The notes under the pieces are model-generated. The model was not told where the DNA came from. It saw only the letters and a program-made list of their open reading frames with translations, and did no database searches. A DNA stretch of 64,000 nt. Origin: Chloroflexota bacterium. Its GTDB lineage: Bacteria; Chloroflexota; Dehalococcoidia; Tepidiformales; Tepidiformaceae. Where the stretch lies: contig JAPPBY010000019.1 of NCBI GenBank assembly GCA_026702615.1, forward strand, positions 1 through 64,000. Reading direction: 5' to 3'. The position numbers and the translations under genes were made by a program. This document shows positions 52,286 to 63,433 of this stretch, one piece after another. Numbering within the stretch: position 1 is the stretch's first letter; the number at the start of each line of letters is the position of its first letter.

Positions 52286-54859
52286 CTACTCGGCGCGGAT
52301 GCGGGCGTAGCCGAGCACGTCGATCTCGGCACCGATGAACGGCGTCCTGCTCGCGTCCGGGAATCCCCAGGCCAGGATGACGTAGTCCGTCGGAGCGCCG
52401 ATCGCCCCCGGGAACCGGAACGTGACGGTGAACGTCCTGCCGTCCAGTTCGTACTTACTGGCGACAACGTCGCCCGGGTCGTCGAGGTTCCAGCCCCACG
52501 AGACGAGCGGAGGGAGAATCGAGCCCACAGGCTCGTAGCCATCGGCCGACATCAGTGTGAAAGTCGTGGACCCACCCTTTCGGGCGTCGGCCAGAGTCTC
52601 CCAGGAGAGAACCGCGTCGCCAAGCAGTATGCCGCTGAAGGTGACGAATCCGCCGTCATGGGTGGGGTGCTGGTCCCACTGGATCAGGTCGTGGCTGGTT
52701 CGGGTGACGCCCTCGTCAAAGGGACGGCTCTCGGGGCTGTTCAGAGCGCCGGACCAGTGCTTCTCGAGGATGGCCGCCTGGCTGTCAAACGCCTGCCGGA
52801 CCTCGGCGATGCCAGCGGCCTCACCGTCCTCGTCGGTCGTGAACGCCAGCCTGTACAACTCACGCAGTTTCTGCGTGAACGCCTCTCGCCCTAAAGTCTC
52901 CAGCAGTTCCTCGAAGAGCATCTGGCCGAGGAAGTAGTTGCAACCGTAGCGTCCCTCCTGCCCCGGCGATGGACTCCACTCCGTCAGCATCGCCAGGTCG
53001 TGGGCCTCGCAGCCGTCGCGGCGGGGCGCTACCAGCAGCCCCGGACTCACCGCGGCGTCCACTCCGTACAGGTACTCGAAGATGCGCGCCACGCCTTCGT
53101 CCATCCAACCGCTGTGGCCCCTCCAGAAGAAGTGGGCGATCTCGTGGACGAGGTTCGTTCGGAAGACGAGCGTGTCGTGTGGCGTCCCGTGCTGCTCGCT
53201 CTCCGACAGGAGGCTGAGGGCATAGCCGAAATTCGTTCCGCCGTAGTTCTCGGTGACGGCGTAGTCGTCCAACACGACGACGACGTGGTCCACGGGCAGG
53301 GGGCGCTGCATGATGCGCTCCACGAACTCCACCGTGTCCCTGACGTCATCCACCGTCGACGGTCGAGACTGGGTGCCGGTGCGGACGATGCTGATCTTGA
53401 GGTCCGGCGTTTGCTCCGTCGCCTCGAACGCCACTTCGGTGCGTGCGACACCGTGGCCCAGGATGTTGCGGATCGCGCTCGCGGTGCGGATCGTGCCCGC
53501 CGCCACGACGAGGGTCGTCTGGTCATCGGTGATACCGTCGCGGAAGTTCTGGTGCTCCAGCACAGCGTCCAGGCGGTCATCTTGCTGGAAGGCCAAACTC
53601 TGGAGGCTACGCAGGGCCAGTACATCGTCGCCCTCGACAGAAGCCAGGAAGGGCATGCCGATCACTGCCAGGGCTGCTTCCTCGCTCCAGTAGTCCAGCG
53701 AACGCAGCCATGTAAGCACCTCAGCTTCGACTTCGGTGATGCCGTCCCGGAACCATGGCAGGGCCACCACCAACTCGATGACGGCTGTACCGCTGGCATC
53801 GTCTTCATCATGTAGCCAGCTCACGGAACGGATAGCCCCAGCTTCCGTTGCCGTGACCCCATCCCGGAACCAGGGCAGGGCGATCACTGCCAGGGCACCT
53901 TCCTCGCTCCAGTAGTCCAGCGACCGCAGCCGTGTGAGCGCCTCACCCTCGACTCCGGTGATGCCGTCCCGGAACCACGGCAGGGCCACGATCGACTCGA
54001 TGGCGGCTGTACCGCTGGCATCGTCTTCATCATGTAGCAAACTCACGGAACGGATAGCCCCGGCTTCCGTCGCCGTGGGCCCGTCCCGGAACCACGGCAG
54101 GGCGATCACGCTGGCGGCGTCCTGCGCGCTGGCATAGCCCAGCCAGTAGAGCCACTCGATGGCGTCGGCTTCCCCATCGGTTACGCCATCCCGGACCCAT
54201 CCCAAGGCCAGAGTGGAACGCAGATTGTCGATGTCTGTCACGCCGATATACAGCAGGTTGTCAACGGCCGTGGTCTCCGTCGCGGTCACACCATCACTGA
54301 CCCAGAGCAGCGTCGTGAGCTGCCGGTGCAGGTCCGGGTAGTGGTGCTGCAGCCAGCGCAGGTTCTGGGTCTCGGCAAGCGGCTGCGACGGTTCGCCCGG
54401 CGGGAGCGGCACATCAAGGGCGATGTCGCCGTAGCGGAAGGTGCCGCGGCTGCTCACGCCGTCGAGGCTGAGGGGGATCGTGCCGAGCGTGGCCCAACTC
54501 CCCGTTTCGTGGCGAGCGCTCACGTAGATGCGGAGCGGATTCGCAATGTGCTGCCAGACGCGAAGCTGCACGGTTGTCGCCAGGTTCCCGGAGGCCAACG
54601 GCACTTCGAGCGAGGTGTCGCCGTAACGGAAGGTGCCACGACTGTTCTCGCGGTCGAGAGCGAGCGGGATCGTGCCGAGCGTGGCCCAACTGCCCTCTTC
54701 GTGGCGGGCGCTGACATAGATACGGAGCGGGTCTCCGATGCGCTGCCAGACGCGCAACTCGACGGTCGCGGTCGAGTCCTGCGCGCCGGCGGGAAGCGCC
54801 ACCGCGAGCGCGAGCGCCCCCGCAAGAGCGGCGATGAACCAGCGAGTAGCAGGAGACAT
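52286..54859 (-). CDS. Secreted zinc metallopeptidase with internal repeats
   Basis: An exported 857-residue protein. A signal peptide (1-26, ending PAGAQ) is followed by two copies of a 60-residue beta unit (about 29-150) with VWQRIGDPLRIYVSARHE. Then come about eight 37-residue helical units with the motif ALPWFRDGITxxE (about 165-470). The C-terminal half is a gluzincin-type peptidase: HEIAH at 572-576 and a WMDEGVARIFEYL segment with Glu588 or Glu595 as third ligand, as in peptidase MA-like families. The end is a beta domain. ATG 54859 is preferred, with AGGAGA-like context; an in-frame extension to 54988 would precede the signal peptide. Confidence 0.8.
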   Translation of the reverse strand: MSPATRWFIAALAGALALAVALPAGAQDSTATVELRVWQRIGDPLRIYVSARHEEGSWATLGTIPLALDRENSRGTFRYGDTSLEVPLASGNLATTVQLRVWQHIANPLRIYVSARHETGSWATLGTIPLSLDGVSSRGTFRYGDIALDVPLPPGEPSQPLAETQNLRWLQHHYPDLHRQLTTLLWVSDGVTATETTAVDNLLYIGVTDIDNLRSTLALGWVRDGVTDGEADAIEWLYWLGYASAQDAASVIALPWFRDGPTATEAGAIRSVSLLHDEDDASGTAAIESIVALPWFRDGITGVEGEALTRLRSLDYWSEEGALAVIALPWFRDGVTATEAGAIRSVSWLHDEDDASGTAVIELVVALPWFRDGITEVEAEVLTWLRSLDYWSEEAALAVIGMPFLASVEGDDVLALRSLQSLAFQQDDRLDAVLEHQNFRDGITDDQTTLVVAAGTIRTASAIRNILGHGVARTEVAFEATEQTPDLKISIVRTGTQSRPSTVDDVRDTVEFVERIMQRPLPVDHVVVVLDDYAVTENYGGTNFGYALSLLSESEQHGTPHDTLVFRTNLVHEIAHFFWRGHSGWMDEGVARIFEYLYGVDAAVSPGLLVAPRRDGCEAHDLAMLTEWSPSPGQEGRYGCNYFLGQMLFEELLETLGREAFTQKLRELYRLAFTTDEDGEAAGIAEVRQAFDSQAAILEKHWSGALNSPESRPFDEGVTRTSHDLIQWDQHPTHDGGFVTFSGILLGDAVLSWETLADARKGGSTTFTLMSADGYEPVGSILPPLVSWGWNLDDPGDVVASKYELDGRTFTVTFRFPGAIGAPTDYVILAWGFPDASRTPFIGAEIDVLGYARIRAE
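53660..54103 (-). repeat. Two tandem 222-bp repeats in the metallopeptidase gene
   Basis: Copies at about 53660-53881 and 53882-54103 are nearly identical, including the blocks GTACCGCTGGCATCGTCTTC and GCTCCAGTAGTCCAGCGA. Each encodes two 37-residue helical units. Recent duplication is likely. Confidence 0.8.
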
Positions 54860-54884
54860 CCTTCGACTTAGCTGCCGCAGGGCG

Positions 54885-55127
54885 TCAGGCGATGACGGCC
54901 ATGACCAGGACGAAGGCGAGCGTGACCACGCTGACGACGGCGACGGCGACGAGGTCGCGCCGAACGTAGCGGTAGTCGGTGGCGACATGGTGTTCGCGGG
55001 GGGTCTGATCGGGGATGGTCGCGGGGGTTGCGCCGGCGGGCTGAGGGGTGGGGGTCGCGCCGGGGCGCGGAAGGGTCGAGGCGCGGTCGCGGCGGCGGCG
55101 CTGGCGTCGGGGGCGACGGGAACTCAT
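54885..55127 (-). CDS. Small basic protein with C-terminal membrane helix
   Basis: An 80-residue protein with a very basic start (MSSRRPRRQRRRRDR), a Pro/Ala/Thr-rich middle and a conserved-looking DYRYVRRDLVAVAVVSVV before a single membrane helix (about 58-79). It resembles small single-pass proteins seen in Chloroflexota genomes, of unknown function. It lies between the metallopeptidase gene and acsA. Confidence 0.62.
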   Translation of the reverse strand: MSSRRPRRQRRRRDRASTLPRPGATPTPQPAGATPATIPDQTPREHHVATDYRYVRRDLVAVAVVSVVTLAFVLVMAVIA

Positions 55128-55180
55128 CGCACGCGATCGTAACGCGGGGCGGTGTGGCGCGGAAGCTCGGAGCGTATCGG

Positions 55181-55186
55181 TAGAAT
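55181..55186 (+). promoter_or_regulatory. Putative -10 box of acsA
   Basis: TAGAAT lies about 50 bases upstream of the acsA GTG. The leader contains the CAGGAGG ribosome site. Confidence 0.5.
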
Positions 55187-55237
55187 CTCGCGCACGACCT
55201 GATTGAGGCGTGCCTGTGGGCGCGCAGGAGGCCAGAC

Positions 55238-57204
<1,967 letters not shown>

Positions 57205-57208
<4 letters not shown>

Positions 57209-57576
57209 GGGGCGTCCGGGTTCAGCGGCAGGCGTAGCTGGTCGCGCTCCGGAGCGCTGCCGGCGAGCAGGAGCTCGACGGCGGCGACCGCCGCCTCACG
57301 CTGGTCGCGAGCCTCGGCGCGGTCGAGCAGCAGAGGCGCCAGCGCCTCGATGGCTCGGGCGAGCTCGGGGTCTTCGGCGCAGAGGCGGTCATGCGCTTCG
57401 GCGGCGCTGAGGCCCTCGGCCCAGTAGCGACGGACGGCCGCGGCCACGAACGCTCCGCCCAGCACATCGACGCGGTCGCTTGCCTCGTAGCCAGCGTCGA
57501 CAAGGGCGCGCTGGACGATCTCGATGGCCTCGTTGCGGTCACGGCCGCGCAGGTCGAGGGGGCGGTCCTCGCTCAT
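57205..57576 (-). CDS. Hypothetical protein coupled to ligD
   Basis: A 123-residue helical protein with no family I recognise. It is rich in Ala, Glu, Leu and Arg with segments [20 protein letters not shown] and [16 protein letters not shown]. The ATG at 57576 overlaps the ligD stop as ATGA, so it is translated with ligD. Its stop overlaps the acsA stop. A role in DNA repair is possible only by association. Confidence 0.62.
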
Positions 57577-60293
57577 GCGTCGATCCCAAGGAGGGCCGTC
57601 AGATCCTGCTTGGCGTCGAGGATGCCGGCCCAGAGGTCGCCGGTCTCGGCGAAGCGTTCGGGGGCGGTGAGCACGGTGAAGTCGGTCGGATAGAGGTCGT
57701 CGAGCTCGTCCCAGCGGACGGGCACGGAAACGGGGGCGCCGGGCTTCGCGCGAGGGGAGAAGATGGCGGCGACGTTCTTGGCGCGCGCGTTCTGGTTCAC
57801 GTCGAGGAAGATCTTGCCGGTGCGCTTCTCGGAGGCCCACTCAAGGGTGACGTCGTGGGGTATGCGGGCGAGCAACTCGCCGCTGACGGTCTCGCAAAGG
57901 GAGCGGATGACGGGGTAGGGGAACTGGCGGAGGACGGGCACGTAGATGTGCAGGCCGGTCGCTCCCGAGGTCTTCACGTAGGAGGGGAGGGCGGCGGCAT
58001 CGAGGATCTCCTTGAAGGCGCGGGCCACCTCGACGGTCTTGGCGAAGGCCTTGCGGTTGAGCTGGGGCTCCTCGCCGGCGGCCTCGTCGCCGCGATAGAT
58101 GTACGGGTCGAGGTCGAAGAGGAGGAAGTCCGGGTAGTTGAGGACGGATGCCTCGACGTTTTCGCGGGAGCCGGTGAAGTCGCGGGGGAGGCCGTGGGCG
58201 TCGGGCTCGGCCGAGACGCGGGCCATGGTCGCGTGGAATTCGAGGTTGGCGAGCTGCCCGAGCCAGAGCAGCGTCGCGAGGTTGTTGCAGAGCAGGAACT
58301 CGCGGTCACCGCCGGCGCCCTCGGAGTGGTGGGTCACGGTCTCGACGAAGTCCGGAGGCGGAGCTTCGGAGTGCTTCTGGTAGAAGTGCAGGTCGCCGAT
58401 GCCATTGGGGTAGCGGGTGAGGGTGATGAGGCGGTCACGCAGGTGGGGGAGCATCATCGGGGCGACCGTCGCGAGGTAGCGCAGCAGGTCGCGTTTGGTG
58501 ACGGCACGCTGGGAGCCGTGCTCGGGCCAGAGCGCCTTGCCGAGGTTCGTGACCGGAATCTCGTGGCCGTCGACATCAAGGCGTAGCTCCTCGCGATCGT
58601 CGTCGAGCTGGGCGAGCACCGAGGCGGCCTGGCTCGCCAGCGACGGAGCGGTGGAAGGCGGGGGGGCCGCCGACGGCGGTTCCGCGAGGAATACGACGTC
58701 GTCGGGGGCGATATCGGAGCGGAGGCGCTTGAAGACGGGGGCGCGTAGCAGGCCCTGCGACGTGACCTCGGTGTACTCGACCTCGACGACGAGCTCGGGG
58801 CGGACGAACGTGGCGGCCTGCGCCTCGGGTGGCGTCTCCGGGAAGGGGGAGGCGTCCGTCGTCAGCGTGTCGAGCTGGGCGCGGAGGTCGACGAGCAGGG
58901 CGTCGGTGAAACCGCCGCCGGCGCGGCCGCGGTAGGTCAGGGCTCCGTCCTCCTCGCGGGCGGCGAGGAGGAGCGCCCCGAACGTCGGCTCACGAAGCCC
59001 TTCGCCGGGTGTGAAGCCGGCCACCACGAACTCGGCGGTCTGGCGAGCCTTGATCTTGGCCCAGGAGTCGGAGCGCTTGCCGGGGAGGTAGCGGCTCCCG
59101 CGGCGCTTGGCGACAACCCCTTCCAACCCGAGCGCGACGGCGCCCTCGTAGGCCTCCTTGCCCTCGGCCTGGAAGTGGTCGACGAGTGCGACAGGTCCGA
59201 CCGGCAAGAGGACGCGAGCCAGAGCCTCCTTACGCTCCTCCAGGACGACGGCGGTCAGGTCGAAGCCGTCGAGGTGGAGCAGGTCGAAGGCCATGTAGCT
59301 GACGGGGACGCGCGCCTCGGCTCCGGCGATATCGAGCTCGCCGGCGAGGTTCATGCGCTGCTGGAGCAGCTCGAAGGAGGGCACACCACGCTCGTCGAAG
59401 GCGCAGATCTCGCCGTCGTAGACGGCCTGGGCGACGGGCTGGGCGGCGAGGGCGGCGACAAGGCCGGGGTAGGTGGCGGTGAGGTCAGTGCCACGACGCG
59501 AATAGAGGCGGGCCTCGCCGCCGGAGACGTGGGCGACGGCCCGAATGCCGTCGAGTTTCGGCTCGAAGAGCCAGTCCGGGTGGGAGAAGGGCTCGCGGAC
59601 GCTGGCCATCATGGGCGGGAGGGTGTCGGGGAAGGGCGCGGGCTGGGAGCCGTTGAGAGCGTCGGGGGTGTAGTCGGAGGGGGCCTTGCGGTGGCGGGGG
59701 AGGTGGCCATCGCGGATGTCATCAAGGGTGAGGCCGGAGACGACAGACCAGGCGGCGTCGGTGAGGTCGGCGTCGGGGTCGGCGAGGGGGTCGTCGTGCT
59801 TGAGGAGGAGCCAGTCGGTGGAGGTCTTGACGAGCGACCAGGAACCCTTGAGCTTGCGTCCCCGCATCTGGACCGAGATCTTGCCGGCCTCGATGGCCGC
59901 CTCCATCGCCGCCTCTGCCTGCTCGCGGGAGGAGAAGTCGTAGACGCGTTCGTGCTCGGGCGCGTAGGTGCCGGCGTCCCAGACGATGACCTGGCCGGCG
60001 CCGTACTGGCCCTTCGGGATGACGCCCTCAAAGGCGGAGTAGGCGATGGGGTGGTCCTCGGTCATGACGGCGTGGCGGCGGACGGCGGGGTCGCTGGAGG
60101 GGCCGCGGGGCACGGCCCAGGACTTCATGACGCCGCCGACCTCAAGGCGGAGGTCGTAGTGGAGGCGAGTGGCGTCGTGCTTCTGGACGACGAAGGTGAG
60201 GGGTCCGGCACGCCCCTCAGGGACGGCGTCGGGGGGTTCGGGGGTGGCCGCGAAGTCGCGCTTCTCGCGGTATTGGTCGAGGGGTTCCGTCAT
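57573..60293 (-). CDS. ligD: ATP-dependent DNA ligase LigD (PE-LIG-POL)
   Basis: The multidomain ligase of bacterial non-homologous end joining. Domains in the 906-residue protein are a 3'-phosphoesterase (about 1-170; [14 protein letters not shown]), an ATP-dependent ligase (about 215-530; lysine motif EPKLDGIR near 243) and a primase-polymerase (about 600-900; [34 protein letters not shown]). The order PE-LIG-POL is that of Pseudomonas, unlike POL-PE-LIG of mycobacteria. It is downstream of ku with about 15 bases between, on the same strand. Confidence 0.95.
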   Translation of the reverse strand: MTEPLDQYREKRDFAATPEPPDAVPEGRAGPLTFVVQKHDATRLHYDLRLEVGGVMKSWAVPRGPSSDPAVRRHAVMTEDHPIAYSAFEGVIPKGQYGAGQVIVWDAGTYAPEHERVYDFSSREQAEAAMEAAIEAGKISVQMRGRKLKGSWSLVKTSTDWLLLKHDDPLADPDADLTDAAWSVVSGLTLDDIRDGHLPRHRKAPSDYTPDALNGSQPAPFPDTLPPMMASVREPFSHPDWLFEPKLDGIRAVAHVSGGEARLYSRRGTDLTATYPGLVAALAAQPVAQAVYDGEICAFDERGVPSFELLQQRMNLAGELDIAGAEARVPVSYMAFDLLHLDGFDLTAVVLEERKEALARVLLPVGPVALVDHFQAEGKEAYEGAVALGLEGVVAKRRGSRYLPGKRSDSWAKIKARQTAEFVVAGFTPGEGLREPTFGALLLAAREEDGALTYRGRAGGGFTDALLVDLRAQLDTLTTDASPFPETPPEAQAATFVRPELVVEVEYTEVTSQGLLRAPVFKRLRSDIAPDDVVFLAEPPSAAPPPSTAPSLASQAASVLAQLDDDREELRLDVDGHEIPVTNLGKALWPEHGSQRAVTKRDLLRYLATVAPMMLPHLRDRLITLTRYPNGIGDLHFYQKHSEAPPPDFVETVTHHSEGAGGDREFLLCNNLATLLWLGQLANLEFHATMARVSAEPDAHGLPRDFTGSRENVEASVLNYPDFLLFDLDPYIYRGDEAAGEEPQLNRKAFAKTVEVARAFKEILDAAALPSYVKTSGATGLHIYVPVLRQFPYPVIRSLCETVSGELLARIPHDVTLEWASEKRTGKIFLDVNQNARAKNVAAIFSPRAKPGAPVSVPVRWDELDDLYPTDFTVLTAPERFAETGDLWAGILDAKQDLTALLGIDA

Positions 60294-60308
60294 CGGTGAG
60301 CCCGGCGG

Positions 60309-61148
60309 CTAGTCGGCGGCGACGGCGGCTTTCTCGTCGGCTGTGGCGCCGTTGTCCGCGGCCGGCGTGGACTCGCTCTCCTTGCGGGCTTTGGCGGCCT
60401 CGACGCTCGCGCGGAGGGCGGCCATGAGGTCGACGGCGGGCTGCGGCGCGGCCGCCTCGGGGGTCGCAACCTCCTGCCCCTCGAGCTTGGCGTTGATGAT
60501 GGTCATCAGGGCTTCGCGGTACTGGTCCTTGTACTTCTCCGGGTCGAACGGCTCCTCGAGCATCTCGATGAGCGCGCGGGCCATCTCCATCTCCTCCTCG
60601 GAGACTTCGTCGACGGCGACGGACTCGCCGGGGTCGCGGATCTCGTCGGGGTAGTAGAGGGTTTCGAGGATGAGCTGGTCGCCGCGCGCACGGAGAGCGC
60701 AGAGGCGTTCCTTCGTTCGAATGGCGACCTTGGCGATGGCGATGAGCCCCTTGGCCTGCATGGCGCGGATGAGGAGGGAGTAGGGCTTGAGGCCCGCGTC
60801 CTCGGGCGAGAGGTAGTAGGACTTCTCGTAGTGGACCGGGTCGATCTCGGATTCCTCAACGAAGGCGGTGAGCTCGATGGTGTGCTTGGTGGGGAGGGGC
60901 AGCTTCTCCAGGTCCTCGTCGTCGAGGACAACGTAGCGGTCCTTGGCGTACTCGTAGCCCTTGACGATCTCGTCGTAGGGCACTTCCTTCTCTTCGACGG
61001 GATCCCAGCGGAGCATGCGGACGCGGGTGTTCGTGTCGCGCCGAAGCTGGCGAAACCCGATGTCCTTGCTCTCGGTGGCGGGGAAGAGGCGGATGGGGAT
61101 GCTCACCATGCCGAAGCTGATGACACCCTTCCAGATGGCTCGGGGCAT
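60309..61148 (-). CDS. ku: Ku DNA end-binding protein
   Basis: Homodimeric Ku that binds double-strand ends and recruits LigD. The 279-residue protein starts MPRAIWKGVISFGMVSIPI, typical of bacterial Ku, with FRQLRRDTNTRVRM and the KTHTIELTAFVEESEIDPVHY-like core (KHTIELTAFVEE). The C-terminal part (about 225-279) is an Ala/Lys/Glu-rich tail that may contact LigD or DNA. GGGAGG lies about eight bases before the ATG and a -10-like TACACT at 61193-61198. It forms an operon with ligD. Confidence 0.95.
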   Translation of the reverse strand: MPRAIWKGVISFGMVSIPIRLFPATESKDIGFRQLRRDTNTRVRMLRWDPVEEKEVPYDEIVKGYEYAKDRYVVLDDEDLEKLPLPTKHTIELTAFVEESEIDPVHYEKSYYLSPEDAGLKPYSLLIRAMQAKGLIAIAKVAIRTKERLCALRARGDQLILETLYYPDEIRDPGESVAVDEVSEEEMEMARALIEMLEEPFDPEKYKDQYREALMTIINAKLEGQEVATPEAAAPQPAVDLMAALRASVEAAKARKESESTPAADNGATADEKAAVAAD

Positions 61149-61493
61149 GGCACGCCTCCCGGGAACGCCAACTTATGTCGGCGGCACTTGTCAGTGTACG
61201 ACCACTGGCACGTGTAGGTCAGATCACGGCGGGGGGTTCCATAACGCGTGATAAACTGGAAGGGCCGAATCCTCGGGGGGCTCACTCGGGTCGCACGGGG
61301 AGCGGGGGACCCATTGTTGGGGTGCAGTGCGTGAAAGCGCACAGGCGATCTCCGACGCCGAACCCGTCAGCTAACCCCGCAGGCGTTCGGAGGCTCGCGA
61401 CTACGCGACCAGCCTCCCAGTCGGTGGTCTCGAGCAGAGATCGCCCGCACCGCCAGGATGGCGGGTATACAGTAGCCAGAGGAGGCGCCCCTT
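61149..61493. other. Divergent promoter region between ku and kamA
   Basis: No gene was recognised. The minus-strand side has the ku ribosome site and the TACACT box; the plus-strand side has a TACAGT box (61468-61473) and the AGAGGAGG ribosome site of kamA. The middle (about 61215-61460) shows a TAAACT hexamer at 61252-61257 but no clear structure. Confidence 0.45.
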
Positions 61494-62867
61494 ATGACGA
61501 GCACAGTAGTTGACCTCTCCGAGGAATCCCCGGAGCGCGCCAAATACCGCGCGATCACCCTGCACAACGTGGAAGGTCTGCCCCAGGCGGAGCGGCTGAC
61601 CGACGATCAGCGCTTCGCGATCGACGTGGTGTCCCGGGTGCTGCCGTTCAAGACGAACAATTATGTCGTGAACGAGCTGATCAACTGGGACGACGTTCCC
61701 AACGACCCGATCTTCACGCTGACGTTCCCGCAGCAGAACATGCTGCGCGAAGACCACTTCGACGAGGTGGCGACGCTGGTCTCGCGGGACGCTTCCCGGG
61801 CCGAGATCGACGAGGCGGCAAACCGCATTCGCATGACGCTCAACCCGCATCCGGCGGGGCAGCTCGAGCACAACGTGCCGGTCCTCTACGAGGAGACCGT
61901 CGAGGGCTTGCAGCACAAGTACGAGGAGACGGTTCTCCTCTTCCCGAGCAACGGGCAGACCTGCCACGCGTACTGCACCTTCTGCTTCCGCTGGCCGCAG
62001 TTCGTCGGGCTCGACGACCTGAAGTTCGCGACGAAGCAGGCGAACGGGCTCGTCGCCTACCTGCGGGAGCGGCCGCGCGTGAGCGACGTGCTCATCACCG
62101 GCGGCGACCCGATGGTGATGAAGACGCGGCGCTTCAAGCAGTACATCGACCCGATTCTGGAGGATGACCCGCCCAACCTGCGGACGATCCGCATCGGGAC
62201 GAAGGCGCTGGGGTACTGGCCGTACCGGTTCACGACGGACGACGACGCGGAGGAGATGCTGGACATCTTCCGGCGCATCACGGCCACCGGGCGGCACCTC
62301 TCGATCATGGCGCACTTCAACCACCCGCGAGAGCTGAGCACACCGGCGGTGCGCGAGGCGACGGAGCGCATCCGCGAGACAGGCGCGCAGATCCGGACGC
62401 AGTCGCCGATCATGCGGAACATCAACGACCACTCTGATGCGTGGGCGGAGATGTGGCGCGAGCAGGTGCGGCTCGGAATGATCCCGTACTACATGTTCGT
62501 CGCGCGCGACACGGGCGCGAAGCACTTCTTCGAGATCCCGCTCGTGCGAGCGTGGGAAATCTTCCGCGGCGCATACAACCAGGTCAGCGGCCTGGCGCGA
62601 ACGGTGCGCGGGCCGAGCATGTCGGCGGAGCCCGGAAAGGTTGCCGTGAGCGGTCCGGCCGAGGTCGCGGGACAGAAGGTGCTCACGCTGAACTTCCTGC
62701 AGGGTCGCGACCCGGACTGGGTCGGGCGCCCGTTCTTCGCACAGTACGACGAGTCGGCAACCTGGCTGAACGAGCTTCGCCCGGCCTTCGGGGAAGAGAA
62801 ATTCTTCTTCGAGGACGAGCTGGCGCACCGCTACGAGGCCGGCATCGGCGCCGGTACGGAAGGCTAG
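61494..62867 (+). CDS. kamA: KamA-family radical SAM aminomutase
   Basis: A predicted lysine 2,3-aminomutase or close relative, which uses a [4Fe-4S] cluster, S-adenosylmethionine and PLP to move an amino group. The 457-residue protein has the radical SAM motif CHAYCTFC (Cys157, Cys161, Cys164), the following FRWPQF, the VLITGGDPMVMKTRR strand-loop and the LSIMAHFNHPRE segment. A glutamate-acting or beta-lysine-osmolyte enzyme is possible; in marine bacteria beta-lysine derivatives act as osmolytes, but the acetyltransferase ablB is not adjacent. AGAGGAGG precedes the ATG. Confidence 0.85.
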   Translation: MTSTVVDLSEESPERAKYRAITLHNVEGLPQAERLTDDQRFAIDVVSRVLPFKTNNYVVNELINWDDVPNDPIFTLTFPQQNMLREDHFDEVATLVSRDASRAEIDEAANRIRMTLNPHPAGQLEHNVPVLYEETVEGLQHKYEETVLLFPSNGQTCHAYCTFCFRWPQFVGLDDLKFATKQANGLVAYLRERPRVSDVLITGGDPMVMKTRRFKQYIDPILEDDPPNLRTIRIGTKALGYWPYRFTTDDDAEEMLDIFRRITATGRHLSIMAHFNHPRELSTPAVREATERIRETGAQIRTQSPIMRNINDHSDAWAEMWREQVRLGMIPYYMFVARDTGAKHFFEIPLVRAWEIFRGAYNQVSGLARTVRGPSMSAEPGKVAVSGPAEVAGQKVLTLNFLQGRDPDWVGRPFFAQYDESATWLNELRPAFGEEKFFFEDELAHRYEAGIGAGTEG

Positions 62868-62894
62868 CCAGCCGGCGACTCGGCACAAGGCCAG

Positions 62895-62921
62895 ACGGGG
62901 CCCGTTCGACGGGCCCCGTTT
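62895..62921 (+). terminator. Intrinsic-type terminator after kamA
   Basis: An 11-bp perfect stem (ACGGGGCCCGT with ACGGGCCCCGT) closes a 3-base loop and is followed by TTTCAT. It lies 27 bases after the kamA stop. The T tract is short, as in high-GC genomes. Confidence 0.75.
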
Positions 62922-62965
62922 CATGTCCGGGGACGGGCGGACGAACGGCGGCCGAGCGGGGCGGC

Positions 62966-62971
62966 TATCCT
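62966..62971 (+). promoter_or_regulatory. -10 box of a probable leaderless gene
   Basis: TATCCT lies six bases before the GTG at 62978, with no ribosome site between them. Confidence 0.5.
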
Positions 62972-62977
62972 TGGCGC

Positions 62978-63376
62978 GTGACCGATCCGGGAACGCACAC
63001 GGAAGCGGAGCAGGAAGCGCTCCTCGCGAACGAGGGGTTCTACCGTGCGCTGGGCAACTCGGACATGGGCGCGATGGAGCAGGTCTGGGCGCGCATGGCG
63101 CGGGTGACGTGCCTGCACCCCGGCTGGACGCTGCTGACCGGCCGCGAGGACGTGCTGGAGAGCTGGCGCACGATCCTCTCGAACCCGAACCAGCCCCGCA
63201 TCGTCGGGGGCGGCGCGAGCGTGAGCGTGCTCGGCGACACGGCGGTCATCCTCTGCCGGGAGGTGGTCTCGGGCAGCCCCCTCTACGCAACGAACGTGTT
63301 CGTGCGCGAGGAGGGGTCGTGGCGCATGACGCACCACCACTCGGGTCCGGTGATGGTGCCGGGGACGGAGGCGTAG
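62978..63376 (+). CDS. SnoaL/NTF2-like protein (DUF4440 type)
   Basis: A 132-residue protein of the NTF2-like fold: helix LANEGFYRALGNSDMGAMEQ, then WARMARVTCLHPGWTLLTGR, then strands VSVLGDTAVILCREVV and ATNVFVREEGSWRMTHHHSG. This is the typical DUF4440/SnoaL-like order; such domains serve as small enzymes or binding proteins. The cavity residues do not point to a substrate. GTG 62978 is chosen because of the upstream -10 box (leaderless). Confidence 0.8.
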   Translation: MTDPGTHTEAEQEALLANEGFYRALGNSDMGAMEQVWARMARVTCLHPGWTLLTGREDVLESWRTILSNPNQPRIVGGGASVSVLGDTAVILCREVVSGSPLYATNVFVREEGSWRMTHHHSGPVMVPGTEA

Positions 63377-63433
63377 TGGTCGGTGGTCGGTGGTCGGTGG
63401 TGGGTGAGGCGTAACCCCAACCACTAACCACTA
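63374..63433. repeat. Imperfect inverted repeat between convergent genes
   Basis: Repeats of GGTCGGT on one side and AACCACT on the other form an imperfect 17-base stem (14 matches) around a loop rich in G and C. It spans the stop codons of both neighbouring genes, so it may act as a bidirectional terminator, though no T tract is present. Confidence 0.5.
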
